64,000 bases of DNA from Cellulomonas sp. NTE-D12 (GCF_027923705.1 NZ_AP026442.1:1984001-2048000); one strand, 5' to 3'; counted from the stretch's first letter, positions 19,671 through 29,089 are shown. Translations and numbers: made by a program. The notes: a model not told the origin generated them from the sequence alone.

Positions 19671-20240
19671 ATGACGACCACGCCCGCCCGGTTGACGGTG
19701 CTCGCAGGACCCACGGCCGTCGGCAAGGGCACGGTGTCCGCCGACGTGCGTGCGCGGTACCCGCAGGTCTGGCTCTCGGTCTCCGCGACGACGCGGTCGC
19801 CTCGTCCCGGCGAGGTCGACGGGGTGCACTACCGGTTCGTGTCCGAGGCGGAGTTCGACCGCATGGTGGCGGCCGGCGAGCTCCTCGAGTGGGCGGTGGT
19901 GCACGGTCGGCACCGGTACGGCACGCCTCGCGGGCCCGTTGAGCAGCGACTCGCGGCAGGGGAGCCCGTCCTGCTCGAGATCGACCTGCAGGGTGCCCGG
20001 CAGGTGCGCCAGAGCATGCCGGGCGCGCGGTTCGTCTTCCTCGCGCCGCCGTCGTGGGACGAGCTGGTGCGGCGGCTGGTGGGCCGCGGCACCGAGGACG
20101 AGGCCGAGCGGGAACGCCGGCTCGCCACCGCACGGGTGGAGCTGGCCGCCGAACCGGAGTTCGACCACGTGATCGTCAACGACGACGTGCACCGGGCGAC
20201 CGACGAGCTGCTCACCGTGATGGGTGTGGTCACCGGCTAA
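19671..20240 (+). CDS. gmk: Guanylate kinase
   Basis: 189 residues. The P-loop AGPTAVGKGT is near residues 12-21. SATTRSPRPGEVDGVHY is the GMP-binding region, and LLEIDLQGARQV the conserved core. It phosphorylates GMP to GDP. The conserved order mihF-gmk-rpoZ-coaBC-metK-priA is typical of actinobacteria. Confidence 0.97.
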   Translation: MTTTPARLTVLAGPTAVGKGTVSADVRARYPQVWLSVSATTRSPRPGEVDGVHYRFVSEAEFDRMVAAGELLEWAVVHGRHRYGTPRGPVEQRLAAGEPVLLEIDLQGARQVRQSMPGARFVFLAPPSWDELVRRLVGRGTEDEAERERRLATARVELAAEPEFDHVIVNDDVHRATDELLTVMGVVTG

Positions 20241-20254
20241 GATGGCAGGCGGCT

Positions 20255-20272
20255 GTGCGGGCGTGCCCGCAC
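20255..20272 (+). terminator. Perfect 8-bp hairpin between gmk and rpoZ
   Basis: GTGCGGGC-GT-GCCCGCAC is a perfect palindrome 14 bp after the gmk stop, followed by a pyrimidine-rich stretch. A TAAGAT box (20238-20243) overlaps the gmk stop codon, so the hairpin may lie in the rpoZ 5' leader rather than only ending gmk. Confidence 0.5.
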
Positions 20273-20313
20273 CGAACCCCTTCTTCCCACCCACTCGTCG
20301 TCGGGAGCCCACC

Positions 20314-20583
20314 ATGTCCGGAACCGTCGCCCACCCCACGGGCATCACCGACCCGCCGATCGACGACCTGCTGCAGCGAGCCGACTCCAAGTACGCGCTG
20401 GTGCTCTTCGCCGCCAAGCGGGCCCGCCAGATCAACGCCTACTACGGGCAGCTGAACGAGGGCCTGCTCGAGAACGTCGGCCCGCTGGTGGAGACGCGCC
20501 CGCAGGAGAAGCCGCTGTCGATCGCCATGCGCGAGATCGACAAGGGCCTCCTCACCGCCGAGCCGACCCCGCCCTCCGAGTAG
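20314..20583 (+). CDS. rpoZ: RNA polymerase omega subunit
   Basis: 89 residues. ITDPPIDDLLQRADSKYAL is the conserved omega start and KRARQINAYY the core contact with beta-prime. It helps assemble and stabilise RNA polymerase. The ATG follows GGGAG at 8 nt; upstream in-frame codons lie in the leader. It lies downstream of gmk as in many bacteria. Confidence 0.96.
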   Translation: MSGTVAHPTGITDPPIDDLLQRADSKYALVLFAAKRARQINAYYGQLNEGLLENVGPLVETRPQEKPLSIAMREIDKGLLTAEPTPPSE

Positions 20584-20595
20584 CACCCCACGCCC

Positions 20596-21792
20596 GTGCG
20601 GATCGTCCTCGGCGTCGCGGGTGGCATCGCCGCGTACAAGGCGGTGCTGCTGCTGCGGCTGCTGCGCGAGGACGGTCACGCGGTGCGGGTGGTCCCCACC
20701 CGCGCCGCGCTCGAGTTCGTCGGCCGCCCCACGTGGGAGGCGCTGTCCGGCGAACCGGTGAGCACCGAGGTCTTCGACCACGTCGACGAGGTGGCGCACG
20801 TCCGCACAGGCCAGGAGGCCGACCTGGTCGTCGTCGCACCGGCGACGGCCGACCTCCTCGCGCGGGCCGCGGCCGGGATGGCCGACGACCTGCTGACGGC
20901 CACGCTGCTGGTCGCCCGCTGCCCCGTGCTGCTGGCACCGGCGATGCACACCGAGATGTGGCAGCACCCGGCCACGGTCGCCAACGTCGACACGCTCCGT
21001 CGGCGCGGGATCCACGTGCTCGACCCCGTGTCGGGTCGCCTGACCGGGCCGGACACCGGGCCCGGTCGGCTGCCGGAGCCCGAGGACATCGCCGCTGCGG
21101 CGCTGGCGCTGGTCCACGGACGCGCCTCCGACCTGGTGGGACGACGGGTCGTCGTATCGGCCGGGGGGACGCGCGAGCCGATCGACCCCGTGCGCTTCAT
21201 CGGCAACCGCTCCTCCGGACGTCAGGGCATCGAGCTGGCTCGCGCGGCCCACGAGCGCGGCGCCCAGGTGACGCTGGTCGCAGCGAACGTGACGCTGCCG
21301 GCCCCGCCGGGCGTGCAGGTGGTCGCCGTCGAGTCCGGCGAGCAGCTGCGCGACGCGGTGCGGTCCGCCGCCAAGCACGCCGACGTCGTGGTCATGGCCG
21401 CCGCGGTGGCCGACTTCCGGCCCGTGCGCACGGCCGCCGCCAAGATCAAGAAGCAGCCGGGGGTGGGCCCCACCCCGATCGAGCTGGTCGAGACCGTCGA
21501 CATCCTGGCGGAGCTGGTGCGCCAGTCGCCTCGCGAGGGGCAGGTGGTGGTCGGCTTCGCCGCCGAGACAGGGGACGAGGCCGGTGACGTGCTCGAGCAC
21601 GGTCGGCGGAAGGCGATCCGCAAGGGCGCCGACCTGCTGGTGGTGAACGCCGTCGGCGCCGACCGGGGCTTCGGCGTCGAGCACAACGAGGTGACGGTCC
21701 TCGACCGAGCGGGCGCCGAGGTGGCGCGGGCGACCGGCACCAAGCTCGAGGTCGCGCACGCGGTGTGGGACGCGGTCCTGCCGCTGCTGTGA
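20596..21792 (+). CDS. coaBC: Bifunctional phosphopantothenoylcysteine decarboxylase/phosphopantothenate-cysteine ligase
   Basis: 398 residues from GTG. The CoaC flavoprotein half (about 1-180) shows GVAGGIAAYKA, the His in HVDEVAHV, and VVAPATADLL. The CoaB half (about 190-398) shows SAGGTREPIDPVRFI and NRSSGRQG, with a lysine-rich KIKKQ segment. It makes 4'-phosphopantetheine for CoA from phosphopantothenate and cysteine. It follows rpoZ by 12 bp. Confidence 0.96.
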   Translation: MRIVLGVAGGIAAYKAVLLLRLLREDGHAVRVVPTRAALEFVGRPTWEALSGEPVSTEVFDHVDEVAHVRTGQEADLVVVAPATADLLARAAAGMADDLLTATLLVARCPVLLAPAMHTEMWQHPATVANVDTLRRRGIHVLDPVSGRLTGPDTGPGRLPEPEDIAAAALALVHGRASDLVGRRVVVSAGGTREPIDPVRFIGNRSSGRQGIELARAAHERGAQVTLVAANVTLPAPPGVQVVAVESGEQLRDAVRSAAKHADVVVMAAAVADFRPVRTAAAKIKKQPGVGPTPIELVETVDILAELVRQSPREGQVVVGFAAETGDEAGDVLEHGRRKAIRKGADLLVVNAVGADRGFGVEHNEVTVLDRAGAEVARATGTKLEVAHAVWDAVLPLL

Positions 21793-21864
21793 CGCCGCGC
21801 CGCCCGGGTCCGGTACGGGGGCGCGCGACGGGGTGACGTTCGGCGAGCCCGTAGGCTGTCGGCC

Positions 21865-23067
21865 GTGAGTGCGTCCGCCGCCCGGTTGTTCACGTCCGAG
21901 TCCGTCACCGAGGGGCACCCGGACAAGGTCTGCGACCAGATCTCCGACGCGATCCTCGACGCGATGCTCGCCCAGGACCCGCTGTCCCGGGTCGCGGTGG
22001 AGACGATGGTGACCACCGGCCTGGTGCACGTCGCCGGCGAGGTGACCACCGACGCGTACGTCGAGATCCCGCAGGTGATCCGCGAGGTCGTCAACGAGAT
22101 CGGCTACACGTCGTCGGACATCGGCTTCGACGGCGACTCGTGCGGCGTCTCGGTGTCGATCGGCCAGCAGTCGCCGGACATCGCGCAGGGCGTGGACAAG
22201 GCGCTCGAGGCCCGGCAGGACGACTCCGACCTGGACCCGCTCGACCTGCAGGGCGCCGGCGACCAGGGGCTGATGTTCGGGTACGCCTGCGACGACACGC
22301 CCTCGCTCATGCCGCTGCCGATCTGGGTGGCGCACCGGCTCGCCGAGCAGCTCGCCGCCGTTCGCAAGGCCGGTGTCGTCAAGGGTCTGCGGCCGGACGG
22401 CAAGACACAGGTGACGATCGGCTACGAGGGCGACCGTGCCGTCAGCCTCGACACCGTCGTCGTGTCCACCCAGCACGAGCCGGACGTCAACCTCGAGACG
22501 ACCCTCGCGCCGGCGGTCGCCGAGCTGGTCGTCGGGCCGGTGCTCGCCGAGCTGGACCTCGACACGACGGGTCACCGCCTCCTGGTCAACCCCACCGGCC
22601 AGTTCGTCATCGGCGGCCCCAAGGGCGATGCCGGGCTGACCGGCCGCAAGATCATCGTCGACACGTACGGCGGCTTCGCCCGGCACGGCGGCGGCGCGTT
22701 CTCCGGGAAGGACCCCTCGAAGGTCGACCGGTCCGCGGCGTACGCGATGCGCTGGGTGGCCAAGAACGTGGTCGCCGCCGGGCTGGCGCGGCGGTGCGAG
22801 GTGCAGGTGGCCTACGCGATCGGCACGGCGCACCCCGTCGGCCTGTACGTCGAGACGTTCGGCACCGGCCAGGTGCCGATCGATCGCCTGACGGCGGCCA
22901 TCCGCGACGTGTTCGACCTGCGACCGGCGGCGATCGTCCGCGACCTCGACCTGCTGCGGCCGATCTACCGTCGCACCGCCGCCTACGGACACTTCGGCCG
23001 TGAGCTGGCGGACTTCACCTGGGAGCGCACCGACCGCGTCGCGGACCTCCAGTCGGCCGTCGGCTGA
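21865..23067 (+). CDS. metK: S-adenosylmethionine synthetase
   Basis: 400 residues. TSESVTEGHPDKVCDQISDA is the methionine/ATP-binding start. GAGDQGLMFGYA and GGGAFSGKDPSKVDRS are the two other signatures. It condenses ATP and methionine. The GTG start has TAGGCT 7 nt upstream, so it is probably leaderless. Nothing resembling a SAM riboswitch is visible in the 72-bp gap before it. Confidence 0.98.
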   Translation: MSASAARLFTSESVTEGHPDKVCDQISDAILDAMLAQDPLSRVAVETMVTTGLVHVAGEVTTDAYVEIPQVIREVVNEIGYTSSDIGFDGDSCGVSVSIGQQSPDIAQGVDKALEARQDDSDLDPLDLQGAGDQGLMFGYACDDTPSLMPLPIWVAHRLAEQLAAVRKAGVVKGLRPDGKTQVTIGYEGDRAVSLDTVVVSTQHEPDVNLETTLAPAVAELVVGPVLAELDLDTTGHRLLVNPTGQFVIGGPKGDAGLTGRKIIVDTYGGFARHGGGAFSGKDPSKVDRSAAYAMRWVAKNVVAAGLARRCEVQVAYAIGTAHPVGLYVETFGTGQVPIDRLTAAIRDVFDLRPAAIVRDLDLLRPIYRRTAAYGHFGRELADFTWERTDRVADLQSAVG

Positions 23068-23140
23068 CCCGGGTCCCGTCGGGCCGGTCCACCGCCGACC
23101 GCGGTCGGGCTCCGTGGGTCGTCGGTGGTGGGATGGGCAC

Positions 23141-25225
23141 GTGGACCTGACCGCGGCGCAGCCGACCCTGGCCGGCATGCCGCGGGTGCGGGCGCCGCGT
23201 CGCCAGCTGCCGGTCGACACCGCCGCCCGCCTGCCCGTCGCCCGCGTGTGCGTCGACGTGCAGCCGGCGCACCTCGACCGCGTGTTCGAGTACCTGGTGC
23301 CTGCCACGCTGGACGAGCGGGCCGTGCCCGGTTGCCGGCTGAAGGTCCGGTTCGGCGGTCAGGACGTCGACGGCTGGCTGCTGGAGCGCACCGAGGAGGC
23401 CGACCACGAGGGACGGCTGGTGCCGATCCGGCGGGTGGTGACGTCCGGTCCGGTGCTGACACCCGAGCTCGCGCGCGTCGCCCGGGCGGTTGCCGACCGC
23501 TACGCCGGGACGCTGGCCGACGTGCTGCGGCTGGCGGTACCGCCCCGGCACGCACGTGTGGAGGCCGAGATGGACGCGCTCGGACCGGCGCAGGCACCGG
23601 CGGCAGCGCCGGCCGCAGCCGGTGGCGCGTGGTCGGCGTACCGCGGGGGACCGGCGTTGCTGCAGCACCTGCTGGCCGGCGGTGCGCCGCGGGCGGTCTG
23701 GACGGCGCTGCCCGGACCGCAGGGGGATCGATGGCCCGACGCGGTGGCGCAGGCCGTCGCGGCCTGCGTGCTCGGCGGGCGCGGGGCGCTGGTGGTCGCG
23801 CCCGACCGTCGGGACGTCGACCGGGTGGTCGCCGCGCTGGAGCAGGTGGGGCTCCCGGCCTGGTCGCCCGCGGCGGACGGAGGCGTCGTGCGACTGACCG
23901 CCGAGGACGGTCCGGCGCCGCGGTACCGCGCCTTCCTCGCCGCGCTCGGCGGGCGCGCTCGGGTGGTGGTCGGCACCAGGGCCTCCGCGTTCGCCCCGGT
24001 CGAGGATCTCGGCCTGGTGGTCTGCTGGGACGACGGCGACCCGCTGCACGCCGAGCCCAGAGCGCCGTACCCCCACGTGCGGGAGGTGCTGACGCTCCGC
24101 GCCGAGGCCGCCGGCGCCGCCGCGATCTTCGGCGGGCACGGCCGCTCCGTCGAGGCGCAGGCCCTGGTCGAGCGCGGCTGGGCCGCCTCCGTGACGGCCG
24201 ACCGCGCCGTGCTGCGCGCGCGCACACCGCGGGTCCGGGCGCTGACGTCCGTCGAGCTCGCCCGGGAGGGAGCGGCCGCGGCGGCCCGGCTCCCCGCACC
24301 TGCCTTCGCCGCCATCCGCTCCGCCCTCGAGCGGGGCCCGGTGCTGGTCCAGGTGCCGCGGGCGGGGTACCTGCCGGCTGTCGCGTGCACCCGCTGCCGC
24401 GCGACCGCCCGGTGCGCCGTCTGCACCGGACCCCTCGGCCTGACCGGGCCGGACGCCGTGCCCGCCTGCCGCTGGTGCGGCCGGCTCGCCACCGCCTGGC
24501 GCTGCTCGACGTGCGGCAACGACGGTCTCCGATCGGTCCGCGTCGGCTCCGAGCGCACCGCCGAGGAGATCGGCAGGGCGTTCCCCGGGACCACCGTCCG
24601 GGTCTCCGGGGCGAGAGCCGCGGCCGGCGTGCTCGCGCAGGTCCCCGACCGGCCCGCGATCGTGGTCGCGACACCTGGTGCCGAGCCGGTGGCGGCCGGC
24701 GGCTACGCGGCCGCGGTGCTGCTGGACGCCTCGGTGGCGACCACGGGGGACGCACTCTCTGCGGAACCGGACGCCCTGCGTCGCTGGCTGGCCGCTGCGG
24801 CCCTGGTCCGGCCGATCGGCGACGGCGGGGAGGTGCTGCTCGTCGGCGACGGTGCGGAACGCCCCACGCAGGCCCTGGTCCGGTGGGACCCCGCCGGTCT
24901 TGCCGCACGGGAGCTGGCCGAGCGGGCCGAGCTGGGACTGCCACCGGTGATCCGGGTCGCCACCGTCACGGGGCCGCGGGAGGCCGTCGGTCTCGTCGTC
25001 GGCCGGGTGCAGGTGCCCGAGACGACGGTCTGGGGACCCGTCGCCGTCAGCGCGCCGGGCGGCTCACCGGACCCGCTGGATCCGGACGTCCGCGCGATGC
25101 TGCGCGCCCCGCGCAGCCGGGGCGCCGAGCTGACCAGGGCACTCGCCGCCTCGGTCGCCGTCCGGAGCGCGCGCCGTGAGGGTGGCACGCTCCGCGTGCA
25201 GGTCGACCCTCAGGAGCTGCTGTGA
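23141..25225 (+). CDS. priA: PriA-like primosomal protein, helicase motifs degenerate
   Basis: 694 residues. The N-terminal DNA-binding domain (VDVQPAHLDRVFEYLVP) and the zinc region, with eight Cys in CTRCRATARCAVC and CRWCGRLATAWRCSTCG, are well kept. The helicase core is eroded. The Walker A position reads near ALPGPQGDRWPDA, and the DEAH position reads WDDGDPLH. Actinobacterial PriA is known to lack these motifs, so a structural replication-restart role without ATPase is likely. Start: the GTG that gives MDLTAAQPTL; frame extensions upstream overlap metK. Confidence 0.92.
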   Translation: MDLTAAQPTLAGMPRVRAPRRQLPVDTAARLPVARVCVDVQPAHLDRVFEYLVPATLDERAVPGCRLKVRFGGQDVDGWLLERTEEADHEGRLVPIRRVVTSGPVLTPELARVARAVADRYAGTLADVLRLAVPPRHARVEAEMDALGPAQAPAAAPAAAGGAWSAYRGGPALLQHLLAGGAPRAVWTALPGPQGDRWPDAVAQAVAACVLGGRGALVVAPDRRDVDRVVAALEQVGLPAWSPAADGGVVRLTAEDGPAPRYRAFLAALGGRARVVVGTRASAFAPVEDLGLVVCWDDGDPLHAEPRAPYPHVREVLTLRAEAAGAAAIFGGHGRSVEAQALVERGWAASVTADRAVLRARTPRVRALTSVELAREGAAAAARLPAPAFAAIRSALERGPVLVQVPRAGYLPAVACTRCRATARCAVCTGPLGLTGPDAVPACRWCGRLATAWRCSTCGNDGLRSVRVGSERTAEEIGRAFPGTTVRVSGARAAAGVLAQVPDRPAIVVATPGAEPVAAGGYAAAVLLDASVATTGDALSAEPDALRRWLAAAALVRPIGDGGEVLLVGDGAERPTQALVRWDPAGLAARELAERAELGLPPVIRVATVTGPREAVGLVVGRVQVPETTVWGPVAVSAPGGSPDPLDPDVRAMLRAPRSRGAELTRALAASVAVRSARREGGTLRVQVDPQELL

Positions 25226-25839
25226 GCACCGTGGACACCCTGGTGCTCGATCTGGGGAACGTGCTGGTGCCGTGGCACCCCGAGCGGGCGTTCGAGGGGC
25301 TGGTGCCGGACGAGGACGTACGGCGGTTCCTGGAGGACGTCGACTTCCCGGAGCTCAACCGGTCGCTGGACGCGGGCCGGGACTGGGCCGACGCACGGCA
25401 CGAGCTGTCCGCGATGGGGCCGTGGTACGTCGACATGCTCGACCTCTACCTCGCCCACTTCCCTCGCACGCTCGCCGGTGAGGTCCCCGGGATGGCGCGT
25501 CTGGTGCGCGAGCTGCACGACGTGGGCCTTCGGCTGCTCGGGCTGACCAACTGGTCGGCGGCAACCTTCCACCACGCCGTGCCGGCCGCCCCGGCGATCG
25601 GCCTGCTCGAGGCAGTGGTGGTGTCCGGCCAGGAGGGCGTCATCAAGCCGGACCCGCGCATCTTCGCCCTGGTGGTCGACCGCTTCGGGCTGCAGCCCGC
25701 CGCGACGCTGTTCGTCGACGACTCCTCGGTCAACGTGGCCGCAGCGCACGCCGCAGGCCTCCCGGCGGTCGTCTTCACCGATGCCGGACGTCTGCGGGCC
25801 GACCTCAGGGCGCGGGGTGTGCCCGTGGCCGCCGCCTAG
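25222..25839 (+). CDS. HAD-family hydrolase, YihX-like
   Basis: 205 residues. Motif I is LDLGNVLV, with Gly where most HAD phosphatases have a second Asp. Enzymes of the YihX type also carry DLGNV. LTNWS is motif II, the Lys in GVIKPDPRIF motif III, and FVDDSSVNV motif IV. It is probably a sugar-phosphate or related small-molecule phosphatase. The substrate cannot be read from the sequence. The start overlaps the priA stop (GTGA), so it is co-translated. Confidence 0.85.
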   Translation: MSTVDTLVLDLGNVLVPWHPERAFEGLVPDEDVRRFLEDVDFPELNRSLDAGRDWADARHELSAMGPWYVDMLDLYLAHFPRTLAGEVPGMARLVRELHDVGLRLLGLTNWSAATFHHAVPAAPAIGLLEAVVVSGQEGVIKPDPRIFALVVDRFGLQPAATLFVDDSSVNVAAAHAAGLPAVVFTDAGRLRADLRARGVPVAAA

Positions 25840-25849
25840 GATCGCAGCC

Positions 25850-26782
25850 GTGCGTCTGCTCTTCGCCGGGACCCCGGCCCCCGCGGTGCCCTCGCTCGAG
25901 GGGCTGATCGCCTCCCGCCACGACGTGGTCGCCGTTCTGACACGCCCCGACGCACCCTCCGGGCGCGGCCGGACCCTGACGGCCAGCCCCGTGCGCCAGG
26001 TGGCCGAGGCTCACGGCATCGAGGTGCTCAGCCCTCGACGGCTGCGCGACGAGGACTTCCGCGCACGGTTCGCCGCCCTGGCGATCGACGCCGTCGCCGT
26101 GGTCGCGTACGGCGCGCTGATCCCCGCGGACCTCCTCGCCGCGGTGCCGGAGGGGTGGACCAACCTGCACTTCTCGCTGCTGCCCGCATGGCGCGGCGCC
26201 GCGCCGGTGCAGCACGCCCTGATCGCCGGCGACGAGGTGACGGGCGCGACCACCTTCCGCATCGAGGAGGGCCTGGACACCGGTCCGGTGTACGGCCTGC
26301 TGACCGAGACCATCCGGCCGCGGGACACCGCCGGCGACCTGCTGGACCGCCTTGCGCACGCGGGTGCCGGGCTGCTGGTGCGGACGATGGACGGCATCGC
26401 CGACGGCACCCTGGTCGCCGTCGCGCAGGGCGGTGACGGCATCAGCCACGCGCCCAAGCTGACCGCGGAGGACGGGCGCGTCCGCTGGACGCATCCGGCG
26501 CACGCCGTGGACCGCCGCATCCGCGGCTGCACCCCCGAGCCGGGCGCGTGGACGATGCTTCCCGACGGCACCCGGCTGGGACTGGGCCCCGTCACACCGG
26601 TCGGGGAGACGCTCCCCGCGGGGGTGCTGCAGATCGGGCGGCGGGACGTCCTGGTCGGCACGGGCAGCACGGCCGTGCGCCTGGGGACCGTCTCGGCCCC
26701 CGGCCGCCGGACGATGCCCGCCGCCGACTGGGCGCGCGGTGCCCGTCTCGCCAACGGCACGGTCCTCGGGGCCGAGGCATGA
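25850..26782 (+). CDS. fmt: Methionyl-tRNA formyltransferase
   Basis: 310 residues from a GTG with TAGGAT 7 nt upstream (leaderless type). MRLLFAGTPAPAVPSL is the family start. NLHFSLLPAWRGAAPVQ is the formyl-transfer signature. The C-terminal OB-like tRNA-binding domain runs from about residue 210. It formylates initiator Met-tRNA using 10-formyl-tetrahydrofolate. The stop overlaps rsmB by 4 nt. Confidence 0.96.
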   Translation: MRLLFAGTPAPAVPSLEGLIASRHDVVAVLTRPDAPSGRGRTLTASPVRQVAEAHGIEVLSPRRLRDEDFRARFAALAIDAVAVVAYGALIPADLLAAVPEGWTNLHFSLLPAWRGAAPVQHALIAGDEVTGATTFRIEEGLDTGPVYGLLTETIRPRDTAGDLLDRLAHAGAGLLVRTMDGIADGTLVAVAQGGDGISHAPKLTAEDGRVRWTHPAHAVDRRIRGCTPEPGAWTMLPDGTRLGLGPVTPVGETLPAGVLQIGRRDVLVGTGSTAVRLGTVSAPGRRTMPAADWARGARLANGTVLGAEA

Positions 26783-28347
26783 GCGACGCCCCGCGGGCAG
26801 CCCGTTCGCCGGGTCCCGGCGACGACCGCCGCCGACCGTCCCGCGACCACCGCGACGCCCAGGGCCGCCAGCGAGGGGCCGCGCGCGCCGAGGGCCGCAC
26901 CGCCCGTTCCGCGGCTGCCCCGGCGCAGCGCGCCCGGCGAGGCGACGCGCCGCGTACCGCCGCCCTCGAGACGCTGCGCGCCGTCGCCGGCTCGGACGCG
27001 TACGCCAACCTGGTCCTGCCGCCGCTGCTGCGCCAGCGCCGGTTGCACGGGCGCGATGCGGCCTTCGCCACCGAGCTGACGTACGGCACTCTGCGGCTGC
27101 GCGGGCGCTACGACGCGGTGCTGGCTCAGGTGGTCGACCGGGACCTCGACCGGCTCGACCCCGTGGTGCTCGACCTGCTGCGGCTCGGCGCGCACCAGCT
27201 GCTCGGCATGCGGGTGCCCGTGCACGCCGCCGTCTCCGAGACGGTCGCGCTCGCCCGCGAGCACGCCGGTGCCGGCGCGGCGCAGCTGGTGAACGCCGTG
27301 CTGCGCCGGGTGTCCGAGCACCCGCTGGACGACTGGCTGCACCGCATCGCCGACGCCGCGGACCCGGCCGGGACCGACACCTCGGCCCGGCTCGCCGTCG
27401 TGGAGAGCCATCCGGCCTGGGTGGTCCGGGCGTTCCGGGAGGCGCTGGTCGGCCACGGTAGTACCGCGGACGAGCTCGAGGCCGTGCTGCAGGCCGACAA
27501 CGACGCGCCCGCGGTGACGCTGGTCGCCCGGCCGGGGCTGGTGGAGGTCGACGAGCTCGTCGCCGGGGGAGTCGACGCGGCACCCGGTCGGCTGGCCGGC
27601 ACGGCCGCCGTGCTGCGCGCCGGCGACCCGGGGGAGCTCGCGCCCGTGCGCGACGGGCTCGCCGGCGTGCAGGACGAAGGCAGCCAGCTGGTGACCCTGG
27701 CGCTCGCCGCCGCACCGCTCGACGGACGTGACGAGCGGTGGCTGGACCTCGCCGCCGGCCCGGGTGGGAAGGCTGCGCTGCTCGGGTCGCTGGCCGCCCA
27801 GCGCGGGGCCCGCCTGGTCGCCAACGAGGTGCACCCGCACCGCGCCGAGCTGGTCCGCCAGTCGTTGCGGGCGGTGCCGGCGGCGGCCGTGGAGGAGATC
27901 CGCGTGGGCGACGGTCGCGACGTGGGTCAGCAGGAGCCCGGCGCCTACGACCGCGTGCTGCTCGACGCGCCCTGCACCGGGCTCGGGGCGCTGCGCCGGC
28001 GACCGGAGTCCCGCTGGAGACGGACCCCCGCAGACCTCGCGGCGCTCGGTCAGCTGCAGCGAGGGCTGCTCGCCTCGGCACTGGCCGCTGTGCGGCCCGG
28101 CGGCGTGGTGGCCTACGTCACCTGCTCACCGCACCTCGCCGAGACCACGCTCGTCGTCACCGACGCCTTGCGTGCCGCCGCGCGTGCGGGCACGGCGGCC
28201 CAGGTGGTCGACGCTCGTTCCGTGGTGCTCGCCCTGGTGCCGGACGGCCAGCCGGCGCCGGACCTCCCGGAGCGCCCCGACGTCCAGCTGTGGCCGCACG
28301 TGCACGGCACGGACGCGATGCACCTGACGCTGCTGCGACGGGACTGA
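26779..28347 (+). CDS. rsmB: 16S rRNA m5C967 methyltransferase
   Basis: 522 residues. A disordered Arg/Ala-rich N-terminal extension (about 1-55) precedes the NusB-like RNA-binding domain (about 56-200). A Rossmann methyltransferase domain follows. The SAM site is WLDLAAGPGGKAALL. The DAPCTGLGALRRRPE and VTCSPH segments hold the two catalytic cysteines. The ATG overlaps the fmt stop. The long basic N-terminus is common in actinobacterial members. Confidence 0.94.
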   Translation: MSDAPRAARSPGPGDDRRRPSRDHRDAQGRQRGAARAEGRTARSAAAPAQRARRGDAPRTAALETLRAVAGSDAYANLVLPPLLRQRRLHGRDAAFATELTYGTLRLRGRYDAVLAQVVDRDLDRLDPVVLDLLRLGAHQLLGMRVPVHAAVSETVALAREHAGAGAAQLVNAVLRRVSEHPLDDWLHRIADAADPAGTDTSARLAVVESHPAWVVRAFREALVGHGSTADELEAVLQADNDAPAVTLVARPGLVEVDELVAGGVDAAPGRLAGTAAVLRAGDPGELAPVRDGLAGVQDEGSQLVTLALAAAPLDGRDERWLDLAAGPGGKAALLGSLAAQRGARLVANEVHPHRAELVRQSLRAVPAAAVEEIRVGDGRDVGQQEPGAYDRVLLDAPCTGLGALRRRPESRWRRTPADLAALGQLQRGLLASALAAVRPGGVVAYVTCSPHLAETTLVVTDALRAAARAGTAAQVVDARSVVLALVPDGQPAPDLPERPDVQLWPHVHGTDAMHLTLLRRD

Positions 28348-28381
28348 GCAGGCGCCGAGCGCGGGACCCTACGCTGGCCGC

Positions 28382-29047
28382 GTGGCCGTGCGCATCCATC
28401 CCAGCATCCTGTCCGCCGACTTCGCCAACCTCGAGCGCGACCTCGGGGCGATCGCGACGGCCGACTACGCCCACGTCGACGTGATGGACCAGCACTTCGT
28501 GCCGAACCTGACGCTCGGCCTGCCGGTGGTCCGCCGGCTGGCGCAGGTGTCGCCCGTGCCCCTGGACGTGCACCTGATGATCGAGGACGCCGACCGCTGG
28601 GCCCCGGAGTACGCGGCCGCCGGGGCTGCCTCCGTGACGTTCCACGCCGAGGCCGCCCAGGCCCCGGTCCGACTGGCCCGTGAGCTGCGTGAGCGCGGCG
28701 TGCGGGCCGGTATCGCGCTGCGGCCGGCCAGCCCTGTAGAACCGCTGCTGGACCTGCTGGCCGAGTTCGACATGGTGCTGGTGATGACCGTCGAGCCGGG
28801 GTTCGGCGGTCAGTCGTTCATCGAGGGGACGCTGCCCAAGCTGCGGCGGCTGCGGCAGGCCGTCCGTGAGTCGGGGACGGGCACGTGGATCCAGGTGGAC
28901 GGCGGGGTGTCCCGCGACACGATCGGCCGGATCGCCCGGGCGGGTGCCGACACCTTCGTCGCCGGTTCCGCCGTCTACGGTGCCGCCGACGTGGCGGCGG
29001 AGATCGCCGCCCTCCGCGAGTTCGCAGAGGCACCGATCCAGGCGTGA
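28382..29047 (+). CDS. rpe: Ribulose-phosphate 3-epimerase
   Basis: 221 residues. HPSILSADFANLERDL, HVDVMDQHFVPNL, DVHLMIEDAD and MTVEPGFGGQSF are the metal- and phosphate-binding signatures of the TIM barrel. It interconverts ribulose-5-phosphate and xylulose-5-phosphate in the pentose phosphate pathway. The GTG has TACGCT 6 nt upstream. It precedes the riboflavin operon, whose precursor is ribulose-5-phosphate. Confidence 0.97.
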   Translation: MAVRIHPSILSADFANLERDLGAIATADYAHVDVMDQHFVPNLTLGLPVVRRLAQVSPVPLDVHLMIEDADRWAPEYAAAGAASVTFHAEAAQAPVRLARELRERGVRAGIALRPASPVEPLLDLLAEFDMVLVMTVEPGFGGQSFIEGTLPKLRRLRQAVRESGTGTWIQVDGGVSRDTIGRIARAGADTFVAGSAVYGAADVAAEIAALREFAEAPIQA

Positions 29048-29089
29048 CCTCGCCTGTGGCATGATCGAGGGCAGCAAGTCGAGTACACA

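Noticed and set aside
21793..21864. SAM riboswitch before metK
   Set aside because: The 72-bp gap lacks SAM-riboswitch core sequences and a -10 box lies 7 nt before the start, leaving no leader.
23095..23108. Palindrome CCGACCGCGGTCGG between metK and priA as a terminator
   Set aside because: A 5-bp stem is too weak to support, though it could contribute to metK transcript ends.
20230..23307. A very long open frame on the minus strand opposite rpoZ-coaBC-metK
   Set aside because: It is antisense to three well-recognised genes and its His/Arg/Gly-rich translation resembles no family; it is an artefact of high GC content.
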